Shown: positions 48,711-60,431 of the stretch, one piece after another
Layout: each line of letters begins with the position of its first letter
Numbering within the stretch: the stretch's first letter is position 1
Assembly: GCA_036971475.1 (NCBI GenBank)
Contig: JBAIZL010000005.1
Span: 234,652,369 to 234,716,368 of the forward strand
Reading direction: 5' to 3'
Length of the DNA: 64,000 bases
Origin: Prosapia bicincta
Lineage: Eukaryota; Arthropoda; Insecta; Hemiptera; Cercopidae
The notes under the pieces: generated by a model
What the model saw: only the letters and a program-made list of their open reading frames with translations
Told to the model about the DNA's origin: nothing
The model's database searches: none
Program-made: the position numbers and the translations under genes

Positions 48711-49460
48711 GTTAATATATTACTATTGTAAGTAATTTTATCCACCATTAAGTGCAATAATTTTACCTTGAGTGATGAGGCACCTTTCGGTCACTTGACC
48801 ATTGTCGAATCACTGATATTTTTCTGGTGTAGATGTTCGGTCCGTGATATTGGTATTTGTTGACGTTACACGCACTTTCTCTTGATCTGTGTGTATGATG
48901 TTTTTATATAGTATGTCTTCTGTGTATGTTGTTTGTAGATTCATTAAATTGTTGTGTATGTTTTTATAAATGTGGTATTTTTCTAGTGAGTTTAGTTCTA
49001 TTGGGTTATTATTTATTTCAAGTATGGTTAGGTTATTTTCGTAATTTGTTATTTCATGTTTATGTGATATTAGGTGTGCTGTAACATTTGATACTTTTGA
49101 ATTTTTGTTTTTGAATGCTCTATAATGTTCTTCAAATCTTATTTTAAATGATCTGGTTGTTTTTCCTATGTAAAAAGCGTTACAGTTGTTGCATGTAATT
49201 TTGTAAATTCCTGATAGGTTATGTTTTTCTGAATTTGTTTTGTGGTTTGTGTTATTAAGATATTTTATTATTTTGTTGTTTGGTTTGTATGTTGGAGTGT
49301 AGTATTCTTTGTTGTATATATTTGTTATTTTTTCTATTTTGTTATTGGTGTATTTATATTTTAGGTAGATTTTTTTATTTTCATTATTTTTGTGTTCCGG
49401 TTGTAGTGTTGTGTTGAGGTTAGGTTTTTTTGTGAATTTATTGTATATATTTTTTATTAT
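48708..49460 (-). mobile_element. Penelope-like element, 3' part, GIY-YIG domain in an open 216-codon frame
   Basis: The minus-strand frame from 49460 to the stop at 48812-48810 is uninterrupted: 216 codons without an ATG start, so only the C-terminal part survives. It runs YTPTYKPNNKIIKYLNNTNH, the segment after the RT domain, then LSGIYKITCNNCNAFYIGKT, TRSFKIRFEEHYRAFK and VTAHLISHKHE. GIY (49211-49203), YIG, the R of RSFKIR and the E-E-H residues of the nuclease are all present, as is the C-x-x-C pair. Beyond the stop is a hammerhead-like tail (48814-48771), then the terminal sequence ending at (TA)n. It lies antisense in INPP4 intron 7. The RT domain is missing. Confidence 0.88.
48771..48814 (-). 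ncRNA. Hammerhead-like motif behind the PLE stop codon
   Basis: Minus strand. Stem I is AGUGAU (48814-48809) with AUCACU (48776-48771), 6 perfect pairs. Stem II is GGUC/GACC with an AAGU loop. GAAA at 48788-48785. Stem III is AGG-UG-CCU, then C before the predicted cut. The CUGANGA box is replaced by UCGACAA (three differences), so cleavage is doubtful although all three stems are perfect. The stop codon UGA overlaps stem I. Confidence 0.5.
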
Positions 49461-49820
49461 TTATTATTACAAACCATTACTATTCTGAATTAGTCATTTA
49501 CGATTTTAATTAATTGTTGTTAAAGTAGAATTGATATCTTCCTTTTCTTTGTTTTATATCGAATGTCTATTTAACAATTTCTTGTTAATTTTTTTTGTCA
49601 CTTATTAATCTTGTCTCAATATTTTCATAACATTTTTACAGAGTTGTATAAAGGTATACAATGTGTTTGTATAGTATTTTAAATCATTTGGCTGACATCA
49701 CTGTATAGGGTTTAGAACAATACCCATGTTGGTATTAATTTTTCTATTTAATTAATATCCATTCATAATAATATATGTTTCAATTATGTTTAAATATTAA
49801 CTAAAGCTTTTGGTTTTAAG

Positions 49821-50004
49821 GAAGCTTTTTTAAACCAAGTTCACGCAGAAATGATCGCTCTTTGGAATTTGCTCCAGTTAACTTACATCTACAACGAATG
49901 TGGGTTCAAAATGATACACTAAAGAAATGTGACTTCTATGATGTAATAACAGTTGGTGCATTCACTGCTCATTCACATAAATCTAAAAATGGTGGCCTGA
50001 TCAA
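49821..50004 (+). CDS. INPP4: INPP4-family phosphatase, coding exon 8
   Basis: Residues 437-497, phase 1 in and phase 2 out (acceptor tggttttaag, donor tcaa|gtaagt). It reads [20 protein letters not shown], then [11 protein letters not shown] and [20 protein letters not shown]. The block F-K-x-S-S plus L-E-F-x-P-x-N-L-H-x-Q-R-M-x-V-Q is one of the best recognised signatures of INPP4 proteins. The following I-T-(V/I)-G-A-x-x-A-H and K-(S/N)-G-G-L are also family features. It has no ATG-led ORF, so it was found by reading around the splice sites. Confidence 0.94.
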
Positions 50005-50219
50005 GTAAGTTTTTTGGTTTTCAATTTTATCATGAATTTTACTGTCTCTGACGATTTCTGAAACTTTTATATTAAACTCAGTAATATTATGTCTTGCCAA
50101 ATTTATAATTAAAGTAAATATATAAAAAAGAAAATGTTTTCAAGTCAAACTTTTAACTTTTAAGTTTTTAAGCGTGTTTAGTTTTTAAAAGCTGTGTGAA
50201 GTTTTTCTTTATTCAATTT

Positions 50220-50300
50220 TAAAACATTACTTTATATTCCAATCTAAACTGGAATCCTCTTCAGAAATTACAAGTTTATAATATTATTGATGTGACAACA
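50220..50300 (-). repeat. Possible decayed PLE end
   Basis: The minus strand reads CUGAAGAGGAUUCCAGUUUA and then GAUUGGAAUAUAAAGUAAUG. This is a CUGAAGA box with an AUUCCA/UGGAAU stem, but AUAAA stands in place of CGAAA. It is similar in layout to the hammerhead-like PLE ends, and no second arm was found. Confidence 0.3.
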
Positions 50301-50788
50301 CATATTTTAATATAAGAACAACATTAATTACAAAATATTCTAACGGTACATCATAAAATAAAAACAAAAAATTACAAAAGTTCAATATAAAAAAAAACCA
50401 TCAAGTCAAGTTATTATGTTAAAACTTCTGCATAAGCTCACAGGTACAAACCATGAATCTGAGTACTTCCTTAATACTTATTTTACAGCCTATGAAGCTA
50501 ATGCATTTATAGTCAAAAGGCAGTGGCTTAGATAATACACCATCAACAGGTCAAGAGGCATGCTCTGGTCACATAAAGAAAATTATAAATGAACCTAAAA
50601 AATAAATTTTATTAAAACTGCTGTCAAATTTCACCACATCTGTTACTTTTAACAGTTTGGACTATAGGAATTGGGGAAAATCAGTCAGTCAGTTAGTTAG
50701 AGTAGGAGGAGATTTGATGGACCCTGAGGTTATTGCAGTATCTGTCTGTGGGTAGGATTGTGGGAATAGGGGTTTTGTTATTGGTTGG

Positions 50789-51665
50789 TTGTTATTGAAT
50801 AATATTACTCCAGCATTACTACTCCAGCATTATTACTATTGCTTGGAGGGAATTATGTGTTGCAACTGTGTTGCCCTGGGCTACACACCCGGGCAGTGGC
50901 TCAAAACAAAAGTTATCTTTATCCCTAAACCGGGAAGAAAAGGTTTTACAGAGGTAAAGGACTTCAGACTTATCAGCCTTACATCATTCTTGTTAAAGAC
51001 ACTGGAAAAGCTGGTGTACCACTATTTAAAGGAGGGGCCTCTGAAGCAGTATCCACTTCATCAGGACCAATACACTTACCAGACTGGTAAGTCAATGGAG
51101 ACTGCGTTGTTGTCAGTTGTGTACTTCATTGAGGGTCAGATGAACAACTAGAGGATATGTAATGGGGCTTTTCTTGAAGTGGAACAGGCGTTTAATAGCA
51201 CCTCTAGGTTGGTCATCAAGAGTGCAGTTAAAGATCACAGGATTTCTGACATAATTATAAATTGGATTATGAGTTCCTTGGATAGTACCGTATAAGCAAT
51301 ATCCATTAGGATACCGCATTCCTTGAACCGTATAAGTACTGCATCCTGGATAGAGTGCACAATAAGTGGGATGGTGTCGGTGGGTGGGCTGCATGCAGGG
51401 TGGAGTATTATCCCCTCTGCTTTGGAGCCTTGTTGTGGACAGTCTCTACTAAGAACACTTAGTGGAATGGGTATTAAGGTGGTAGGATATGCGGACGACA
51501 TAGCTATCCTTGTTAGGGGGCCATTTGAAGTGGTTCTTAGAGATCTGCTTCAAGAGGCACTCAAAGTAACAGAAGCATGGTGCAGGGAAAAAGCACTATG
51601 CATTCAAGGAGAGAAATCTGTAGCACTAGTAAATTTAAAATTAAATCGCTGGAGATTATGGAAAT
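50789..51665 (+). pseudogene. Non-LTR retrotransposon reverse transcriptase fragment, broken
   Basis: The first frame (50789-51151) carries VIFIPKPGRKGFTEVKDFRL, then ISLTSFLLKTLEKLV and QYTYQTGKSMETAL. This is the RT fingers pattern P-K-P-G-(K/R)...(D/Y)-x-R-x-I-S-L-x-x-x-x-x-K of jockey/R1-like LINEs. After a frameshifted stretch, the frame from 51323 gives GMVSVGGLHAG and then GYADDIAILVRG. The catalytic Y-A-D-D is at 51488-51499. A stop at 51149 and frameshifts between 51150 and 51320 kill it. Endonuclease and 3' tail are absent, so it is a truncated relic in INPP4 intron 8. The exact clade is uncertain. Confidence 0.85.
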
Positions 51666-51699
51666 TGGTAATACCAAAATAAGCTATTAATTATTTATC

Positions 51700-53600
51700 T
51701 ATATAATAAGAATAATTAGCTATTACTTCTATTTAATCAGAGAATTGTTAGTGGTCTATAGAGATAATGCTGAAGTTTGTAAGTCTGTTGAGCCACAGAG
51801 CTTCTCAGGTAATTCTTTACAAGTTTTATCTTGCTCAAACATCTTTCACCTGTAGTGACCAAAACTAGACGTGTTAAAAATATTTTAAATCCTGTGGTAA
51901 TGTTGGGTTTGTCTATTAGCTTTTGATTTTCAAAATCAATTGAAGAGAAGTTGGCCCATTAGTTTCCTTCAAGCCGTCATCAATTGTCAAACATTAATTA
52001 TTACAACTTTCAACTTCAAATATAGTATTTGTTTTAGTAATGACTTCTTTGTATGTGTCCTGTCATTATATTTAACTCATTCATATGTATTACACCCACT
52101 CAAAAAACAAAACCTATCATTGATTTTTCTAAAACTTTGCACTTTGTGTTCAACTCCCTAATTAATCTGTCAACTTCTTCTATTATTGAAACCATGCACA
52201 ACTTTTAAAGTAAACTTCACAATGCACCCATTGCTTTCTTTTATTTCAAAGAAATTTAACAATAAATTATTTTCTTGTGCTATAGACCTAGCTTCAGAAA
52301 TAGCATCAGAAGGTGAGAAGTCTTGTGAGTTTTTCAAAAATTGCAAAACGTCTTTAATATATGTCAATGCCTTGTCAATAGTTATGCTTCTCTTTGGAGT
52401 AACTTATTAACATGTTTTTTTTGGGTTGTGAATTCCATGAGCAACAAAGTGATGTGGTCAAAATTTTTAAAGATATTCACCATGTTAGGACCAAATGGTT
52501 TTGCTCTGTAAATTAAGTCTTATTTGTTCATATTTTAATAGTATTTGCCACTGTGAAGTTGAAATCTCAAAAATATTATACAAAATATAATTTTTCTAGA
52601 AGAATTACAACTTCTGCTGAAGTTTCAGCTGTTTGTAGTTCCACCAAGTTTGAAGAATGGGCAACACAGGACACAAACTAGGCTAGTTTGTTTACTTTAA
52701 GGATTCTGACTTGATCAGGATATATTTACCATTGTCATAAGACCAACCTGTACAGTTTTTTCAAATCTATCTCATTTCTTTTTATTTTCCACAGTATGTC
52801 TTGGGTATTACTGTAAAATAAAATCTAGGAAAATTCTACATCCATTAAGTTGTCCTTTTTATTATACAACATTATTCCAGTCACCTATTCATTGTAACAA
52901 ATATCTGGAATGCAGGCAAATATTTACTACCTACTCATAAAATGTCATTGATGATGCCTTCCCTAATTTTGCTGGAAATTATTGTGAGAAATTCACCTTA
53001 ATTATGGCGAGAAGAGTAAGTTACCCGGACTCGCTTTTGCTGTTTAATGTGCTGAATTAAAACGTCACCATATTATGAAATAAGTTCAATTGTGTTAAGA
53101 AAAGATCTAATACTAGATCATTGAAGTCTTTTGCTTGTGTTTCTTTTGTGCCTCTAAATCCATTACCTTGTTTATCAAGGAATAATACTGCATCTATAAG
53201 GAAGTATAGTCCTTCTGCTCTCCAATATGACTTCTTTTTTGTTTTGTCTTGCCTTGTAAAACTTTGGTCTTTCACTAGAGAAATCATTTTTGCCTATTTT
53301 AAACTAGAAATTATTTTGCATCAAGTCTGTTGTTAACAAATTTGAAATTTTTTATTATACAATATAAACCATTGTAAGTTTTACTGTAACCTAACCATGT
53401 TATTTTAACAATTTTCCAATTCCATTCTTCATCTCTAACCAGTCCATTCTCTAACTTCTTGGTCAACCAAAATTTGGTTAGATTTTGGTCATCTCTGTTA
53501 CTGCTTAAGATATCAAATTTGTTTTGGGTGTCTCCTATCATTTTAGTTATATAGCACCTTTCAAAGCTTTAGAGTTTTTTCGGGTGTGTGTCAGGGTCAT
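51700..53600 (-). pseudogene. hAT transposase relic (ZMYM1/TTF-finger type)
   Basis: Read on the minus strand from 53600 downward. WLGYSKTYNGLYCI resembles the TTF-type zinc-finger block (W-L-x-Y-S-x-x-x-x-x-x-x-C). KSYWRAEGLYFLIDAVLFLD, then KQGNGFRGTKE, matches the W-x-x-x-(L/I)...L-A-x-x-G-x-x-F-R-G region. At 52367-52170 a frame ISEARSIAQENNLL follows. At about 51920-51760 there is IFLTRLVLVTTGERCLSKIK, then LVKNYLRSSVAQQ, the hAT C-terminal dimerisation block (usually A-(S/A)-x-E-R-x-F-S-x-L-K-x-I-K-x-x-L-R-S). Stops and frameshifts are many. Plus-strand ORFs in this stretch are shadows. Confidence 0.75.
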
Positions 53601-54697
53601 TAAAGTCATTATCACAGATAGTTAAGGATTATGATTTTTTATTAGAGCTAATTAGCTGATGATTCAGGAACAGCGAGTGATGTTTCACTCTCATAATTTA
53701 TCCAAGCATTCACAGGTGATCTGGTGGTGACAGTGGTTGTAGTAATACAAGAGCTTGAGCAGGGATTTTCATTACCACCTGAAAAATAACAGATTTTTTA
53801 GAAATGAATTAAATAGTGTAATTATTATGCTTGTGATTTAAGTTTATTACACAAGTACTACTGTAGGGTTATATTTTAAAATGTGGAATTAGTCACAAAC
53901 CCAATGTACTGTAATTTATGTAGTGCCTATTAATGTAAAACCAACAAGTTTAGTTTACTTTTCTATAAATTAAATAGTAACATTATTATATATCTGGAAA
54001 ACCGTGATTTACCAATAATGATTTTCTGACATTTTCACTACACCTTAATGGATAGTATACACTGCTTTTTCTCTGGTTATGTCATCTCTCTGTATTTTCT
54101 CTATATAATATTTTACTGTAAGTAGGTTTTCCATGTGTAACCTATTAATTTTTGAAGGAATAAATCTGAAACTTTTGAAATGTATAGTACATTAGATATG
54201 TTTGTAAACGATATGCATGAGTTAATGAGTATTTGTTCTATACAATTAGAAAAATTGGTACTGAAAAATTTTGTGTATGGAAAATTTTTATTTTAGTTTA
54301 TGCGAGAAAACATATAAGGCATTTATATAAATATTGTTATTTCTTGGATTATGAGGGAAAAAAATGTAAAAACCTTTTTGATAACTATTCAATTTAAAAA
54401 AAAAACAATATATTTTTCCTAATTCATTATAAAACCAATAAAAATGGTCTGATACTTGAATATACCTGAAATTAAAACAAACACCACTTTTAACAAGGAC
54501 ATACAAACCACTGAAAGAGTTAAAATGTAGTGTAAAACTATCAGATATTTTTTAAAATTCAGAAAATTATTTGTATGCTGTTATACTGCATTTGATGTGA
54601 AATTCATCAACAACTACTTTATAGAACATTCTGATCATTCTTTAAATTGTAGTTAGAGTTTCTTTTCTGGTTCTAAAGAAGTTGATTTTTATTGCAG

Positions 54698-54788
54698 ACT
54701 ATTACAGCAATTGAAGGAATCGCCAATAAAGGCAAACAACTCATCTCCTGGCATTGACAAAATTACTCTTGCATATGAAGCAATTCAG
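54698..54788 (+). CDS. INPP4: INPP4-family phosphatase, coding exon 9
   Basis: Residues 498-528, phase 2 in and phase 0 out (acceptor tattgcag, donor cag|gtaatt). The join to exon 8 gives GGLIK-LLQQLKESPIK and then ITLAYEAIQ. It is a short 91-bp exon whose support is the exact phase fit on both sides, good splice signals and helix-rich sequence at the position where family members have K-L-x-x-F or similar. It follows a 4.7-kb intron holding LINE and hAT relics. Confidence 0.78.
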
Positions 54789-56967
54789 GTAATTGTGGGA
54801 ATAAGAATTTTTTTAAGATATGAATAAGAACTCATTTGATCAAATATGAAAATGTTAAAGAATTATTACTACCAATAAATAGTAGAGAGGAAGTCTATTT
54901 CAGGAAGTTAAGCATAATCAATTTTGCTCCTAAAGTTTGATATAAAGTCAGATTTAAAAAATAATAATAATTTATTGTTGTTACAACCAATTTTAAATTG
55001 TTTGTAGTAAAAATAAATTATGATATGGTAAAGTTAATAAATGTGTATTTTTCATTTAACCGATTGTATTCTTTCTTAAAATATTACAGATGCCTGCATA
55101 TTCAGATTTTAACATATTCAACATTTGTCGGTATTTATTACTAGGTTTAAAATACTGAATAGTTGGCCTTCAGACTTGAAACATTTCATCATTTAGATTT
55201 TCTCTGACAGCAAACAAAGTTTAATGACTTCAAAAATGCATGTTTGTGAAATTTTGACTGATAAAGAGTTGATTCAAATATATATATGAAAAGCTGGGAA
55301 TGCTACCTCCAAATCAACAGTCTTTGTCTTTCGTGAAATGTGTGTCAACTGTCAGGTATAAATTATGTAGAATATTTGTTTCCTGTTTGTTTATGAATTA
55401 GAAACAAAGTTTTAGTCAAATACTTTTCAATGTTAAAAGTTTGAGTCCTTAGATTAAACCATACCAATTGGATGTTCTAAACCATAACCAAAATATGGTT
55501 TTATGATATTTTTCTATCAAATTGGGGTTTTATGACTGAACGAATTGCAAATATTGTTTTAAAACAATGCTTATGTGCTGAAACAAATATAAGCAACAAA
55601 ATAAGGTAATAATTTTTCTAAAACAACAACATATAAGTATAAACATATTCATTTATTTACAAAGACGAAAAATAATTATACAAAATTAAAAATAAAATTT
55701 GTTAAAACATTTATATAATTTATACTTTTTTATTTAATATATTTTAAAACATAATTTAAAATTCAATGAGTTATAAATGAAAATTAATTCAAATGATGAA
55801 TTAAAATCACCAACAATTACTATAAAATTATTAAATTCAGGTAGTAATTATGTTCTGGGAATACACAGATCTTTTTACCAACAATGCTGGTCTTTGATAC
55901 CAACAATGCATTTAATTGGTGGTACTGTCATAAATTATTTTTATTATTACCCTCATTAATTTTGTTATTATTTATTCTCCATATATTGTCGAGGAATCAG
56001 CAACAAAAAAAATATTTAGGAATTGCTAAAAATAACAAACAGACTAAAAACTAAACATCCCTATGAAAAATTAAACATCTCCTGTGAAAAATTAAACATC
56101 TCCTATGAAAAGTTAAACATCTCCTATGAAAAATTAGGTTTTTAGACAGAAAAAACTAAAATTTAGACAAAGTTTTAAATACAAAACTTTATGTTAGTTT
56201 AATAAATTTTATAAACATAATTGTCTTCAGTGTGGAGTTGTACTGTTTTAAACGATCTTTTGCAGCTTTTGATATCAATTCTATGAAGTAATCTTTATTC
56301 TGTAAAAGCTTAGATCAAAATAAACCCTACCAGGAGATTCCGTAATGGGACAGTAAAATAAAAAGAGTTTTGCATTTTGGGAAAAAAGACAACTCACCTG
56401 TTTGGTCTACTTGCAGCAGCCTAAGCCAGACATGATCCAACTGTTGGATCATCTTCATTGAATATGTTAAAGATAATATCCCAGAGACATCAACTCTAGA
56501 ATGTACATATCTTGCATTTTTGTTCAGTTGTTTTTTTCACGTAACTTAAATATAGACTATTTTATGTTTTGCAAATTTTCAATTAATGATGTTGATTTGA
56601 ACATTTTTTTTTAAATTGGAAATAATAGTTTCAAAATTTTTAAAATTGAAAATATTTAATACAACTATTTTCTTTATAACAGGATCTGCCGTCTCACTTT
56701 CTATTTAATGTGACAAATAATGACTGCTAACAATTCAAAGCAAAGTATGATTTTTTGTTCACTTTATTTTTAAGAAGAAAATTATTGCTAGTAAAACTTA
56801 ATTCCAAGATAATTGATTTAAATATACATTCATTCATTCCTGAGTGGCTTTACTAGTAAATCGATTACATTTGAACTATATTTGTAGTCAAATTATTGAT
56901 TTCAATGAATCTCTAATAATTATATAGTTATACTATTATATGTTGTCTAAAATAATTTTAATTTCAG
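54789..56967 (+). other. INPP4 intron 9, with a small tandem repeat
   Basis: At 56054-56150 a unit of about 23 bp (aaattaaacatctcctatga then aa) is repeated four times with single-base changes. A 60-codon ORF at 55777-55959 shows no domain. The rest is AT-rich and unassigned. Confidence 0.6.
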
Positions 56968-57081
56968 GCAATAAAACAACTACGAAGAGAAGTAGTTGAC
57001 GGTATGAGATCTTTGATGAAACTGGCAAAAGAAAAACAAACTATTGGGATGATTCCTATTTGTGAAGATATGATTTCTAAA
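56968..57081 (+). CDS. INPP4: INPP4-family phosphatase, coding exon 10 (last exon seen; gene continues)
   Basis: Residues 529-566, phase 0 in and out (acceptor atttcag, donor aaa|gtaagg). The translation is AIKQLRREVVDGMRSLMKLA, then KEKQTIGMIPICEDMISK, an amphipathic helical stretch. The donor at 57082 shows the transcript goes on, and I find no convincing further exon up to 64000. The CX5R dual-specificity phosphatase motif expected near the C terminus of INPP4 proteins is not in the window. The visible coding part is therefore roughly the first 60 percent of a protein of typical family length (about 900-950 residues in vertebrates). Confidence 0.8.
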
Positions 57082-57163
57082 GTAAGGGCATAGTTTTACT
57101 AATAGAAAGCTTTTACTATAAAATTAATATTTATTGTTACTAATAATTTTAATAATGCTAATA

Positions 57164-58586
57164 CAGTAATACCTCAACTTACGCTACCCCGTCTTACGCG
57201 ATTCCCAAGCTACGCGGTTTTAAATCAAGCTGTCCGATTTACGCAGAAACTGGCTTGTTCTAGAAGAAAATGCCTAAGATAGCTTTTACAGGGCATGAAG
57301 AGAAATTATTTTCTGGTTTTAATGCCGCCAAAGACTGATTGACAGTGATATTTGGCACAAATACAGCTGTTAACTGTAAATTGCAATCTCTCATAGTTTA
57401 TCACTTAGAAAATCCAAGGGCATTAAAAAATATTTCTAAAGCTAGCTTGCCCATGAGGTTGAAGATTTGGAGGTTGAATTGGAAGGCTTTGGTGACAACT
57501 TTTTTTAGGACTGGTTTGGTCATCATTTCATACCTCGAAAGTTATTATTGGTTTAAACAAATTCCTTTTAAAGTAATTTCTATTAAGTAACAATGCACTT
57601 GGCCATCCTCCTACTACTTTAACTGATTTTGACATGCACGTGAAAGTGATATTTTTGCCACCAAACACAAATAACTTGCTTCAACCAATGGACCAGGGAG
57701 TCAGCAAAACATTTAAAGCTTATTACACAAGATCATTTGCCCATCTGCATGAAGCTATGAGACAGAAAAACGAGCTCTCTCTTGAAGATTTTTGGAAACA
57801 ATTCAATGTTTTACATGCTTTAAGAATCATTGGACAATCTTGGAATGAAATTTCTCAAAAAACTTTGAATGCCGTTTTGAAAAAGGTGTATCTATTTTTT
57901 TCACCACTGAAACTCAAGCGGAATGAATGCCCGAGTCTGATGAAATTGCTGATGTGATTGAAGAAGTTGTTAGGTTTGCCAGAGAAGTCAATTCAGAAGT
58001 GGATAATGATGACGTTCAAGAACTGTTGGATTTACACAACCAGGAGCTGACAATTAATTGATGAGCTCATAGAAATGCGTGAGCAAGACCTTAAAAATGC
58101 AGATTCTATAGACCCAGTTGACGTAGAATGAAATGATGGTTAGAAACTTCATTTTCGAACCAAAAAAGGCGAAAGGCCTTAGTTTAATTGAGCAAAGGCT
58201 TACAAATTTTGGAAAACATGGACTCCAACAATGAGCGTATTTCTGCCACAAAACAAAAGAACTAGCGAGTTACGAGGAAATTTTGCACGAGAAGAAAAAA
58301 TCTTCAATTTATCAAATGAATTTACTAGATTTAATGAAGCCTTCAATGTCAAAATAACTTCTTTCTATTTACTTCTTTTCAATATGTATGTATATAATAT
58401 AATTTTTGGTTGTATTATGTATTTAAGATTTTAATGCATACACATTTTTCTTTTAAATTATTTAGTCTTTGGTCCCAAAAATGATTCCTATGCAGTTGTA
58501 TGTAAAATTTTACCCCAACGTACGTGAATTCGACTTACATGGTTATCGCTCGGTCCCACCTATAGCATTTATATGGGGTATTACTG
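57164..58586 (+). mobile_element. Tigger/pogo DNA transposon, internally deleted, 1423 bp
   Basis: The left end cagtaatacctcaacttacg and right end (mirror of) atatggggtattactg are inverted, flanked by TA (57162-57163, 58587-58588). Subterminal motifs with tacgc/ttacg recur. The transposase C-terminal part survives at 57634-57957: VIFLPPNTNNLLQPMDQGVS, then KTFKAYYTRS. This is the P-P-N-x-(T/N)-x-x-L-Q-P-(M/L)-D-Q-G-V block of DDE_1 transposases, where the third acidic residue follows. Stops and frameshifts break it later (up to about 58150). The N-terminal DNA-binding half and the first catalytic blocks are largely gone. It is a separate subfamily from the 23764 element because the TIRs differ. 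Confidence 0.88.
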
Positions 58587-59820
58587 TATACTGTTTTTCC
58601 TATTGATGGCAGCATGTTTTATAAATTATAGACGAGTTGCTTCTGTAAATGTGCAAATTCTACCAGAGATGTAGTTTCCTGTGTTTCTCCAGTAATTACT
58701 GTAATTGACCTTCTTACATTCAGTATTGCAAAATAAATAAAGGAAAAGAATATATTTTTAATAATGAATGACTGAATTTTTCATCTTAAAACATTAAATA
58801 TTGACATTTTTTCATACTACTCACCTCTAAAATAATAGTGGTTTATAATCTCTTAAATATTCCCAGTGTTTTACATTATTCTTGGTGACATTGAACTATC
58901 TTCCAAAACCTAGAAAAATCCCTGATACAAAACACCTTCACCACAAAATGAAAATTATAAACATATAAGTAACTAGCTGTACCATACCACCTTTGCTGTG
59001 GCACATTGGGGTTCCATAGATGGGAAATAGGAACAAAACGAAGCGTATGTTTCGTAGAAGTTTCATTTAGCAGTACTTCAGAGGCAGAGGCTAAGGCTAT
59101 GTCATATTTTGATCGAACGATTTCTATAATCAATCTGATGAGATGTTTTACCAGTTCATCCTGGCGCATGCAATAAAAAGGTCCCTCCAACTCCATCGTT
59201 TATCATTTGCACTATGCGCGATTATAAATGCCCTTATGTTCACCTTTTAATTTGGAAATGTTTAATTGTACATATGACTGGAGATCACTGGTGTTGTAAC
59301 TGTGTTCATGGCACAAATCCACATCAGCTCTGGTGGGTGATAGTATTCCCAAAAATCTGTACTTATGACAGTCGACTTTCGAGAGCTTATTAATTTACAC
59401 TGTTCTTATTTTCGAACCTTAGAGGTATGTGAGAATTCCGTTCTCAAGTGGTATAATGGTAATGTTCTATTTTTGGTTTAACTTCACTGTTTGTTGTTCA
59501 TGGGTTAGTTTTGGTCTGTCGTGGTTAAGTTTGCCTGTTAAGTTGAATAATATACATTTTTTAAATTTGATTTGTACTTGATAAATTATTTAACTTAATT
59601 GACAAAGTTAACCTCAATACAGACCAAAATTGACCCATAGTGCAGTAAAAATGAAAATAGAACAGTACTGTTATACCACGTGAAAACAAAATTCTTATAC
59701 ACCAAACTACTCCTGAAGTCTTCTACAGCTTGAAAATGAGAGCACTAATTAATAAGCCCTAGAAAGTCATTGTAAATATACCAAGTAAGATTCTTTTTTT
59801 GGTACATTAAAGTGTAATTA

Positions 59821-59825
<5 letters not shown>

Positions 59826-59896
<71 letters not shown>
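59826..59896. repeat. (TA)n microsatellite
   Basis: TA run joined directly to the left arm of the next palindrome. Confidence 0.96.
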
Positions 59897-59899
<3 letters not shown>

Positions 59900-60166
59900 T
59901 TTTTTGGACTAGGAGACTGACAGACTTACCTTGGTAGGAGTCCACACTGTAGTCTTGAAATAGAAACACATAAAAGCACTTAAACAATGATATATTTCAA
60001 CCACACAGTGGTCTTTATCAATCGAAGAGAAAACACAAAAAGAAATATGAGAGAATGAAATAAAATAAATCATTGTTTAAGTGCTTTTATGTGTTTCTAT
60101 TTCAAGACTACAGTGTGGACTCCTACCAAGGTAAGTCTGTCAGTCTCCTAGTCCAAAAAATCTAAA
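59897..60166. repeat. 270-bp fold-back of PLE-like ends between two (TA)n tracts
   Basis: The left arm (59897 to about 59990, gattttttggactaggagac and on) and right arm (60071 to 60166, ending gtctcctagtccaaaaaatc) are almost perfect inverted copies around about 80 bp. The spacer holds the hammerhead-like motif of the left unit. The next (TA)n begins about 30 bp beyond the right arm. Confidence 0.88.
59990..60022 (-). ncRNA. Hammerhead-like motif in the fold-back, decayed
   Basis: Minus strand: UUGAUAA box (60021-60015), one extra A, stem II GACCAC/GUGGUU (60013-60008 with 60004-59999) closed by UGU, GAAA (59998-59995), then AUAUAUC. The box differs from CUGAUGA by C-to-U and G-to-A. Stem I is weak. 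Confidence 0.45.
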
Positions 60167-60193
60167 TAATCTTTACCAACCAAAACTAACCTA

Positions 60194-60196
<3 letters not shown>

Positions 60197-60252
<56 letters not shown>
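60197..60252. repeat. (TA)n microsatellite
   Basis: TA run about 30 bp beyond the right arm of the 59897-60166 fold-back. Confidence 0.95.
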
Positions 60253-60254
<2 letters not shown>

Positions 60255-60297
60255 TTGATATTTTACGTTATCCATTGTTTTTCCGTTGCACTGACTT

Positions 60298-60431
60298 TAT
60301 GAAGTTAATATATTATTATTGTATTACTATTGTTCGACAATGGTCAAGTGACCGAAAGGCGCCTCATCACTCAAGGTAAAATCATTGCACTTAATGGTGG
60401 AAAAAATTACTTACAATAGTAATATATTAAC

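Larger units (their letters stand above)
46925..49820 (+). other. INPP4 intron 7, remaining sequence
   Basis: Contains the deleted mariner and the minus-strand PLE. 47890-48660 and 49465-49810 are AT-rich with nothing recognised. Confidence 0.5.
50005..54697 (+). other. INPP4 intron 8, remaining sequence
   Basis: Outside the LINE and hAT relics, 50300-50780 and 53650-54690 carry nothing recognised. Confidence 0.5.

Noticed and set aside
51113..51501. Minus-strand ORFs opposite the RT fragment
   Set aside because: They are shadows of the plus-strand LINE reverse transcriptase, which has the YADD motif.
59745..59987. 80-codon minus-strand ORF with long IYIYIY
   Set aside because: It is translation of a (TA)n microsatellite.
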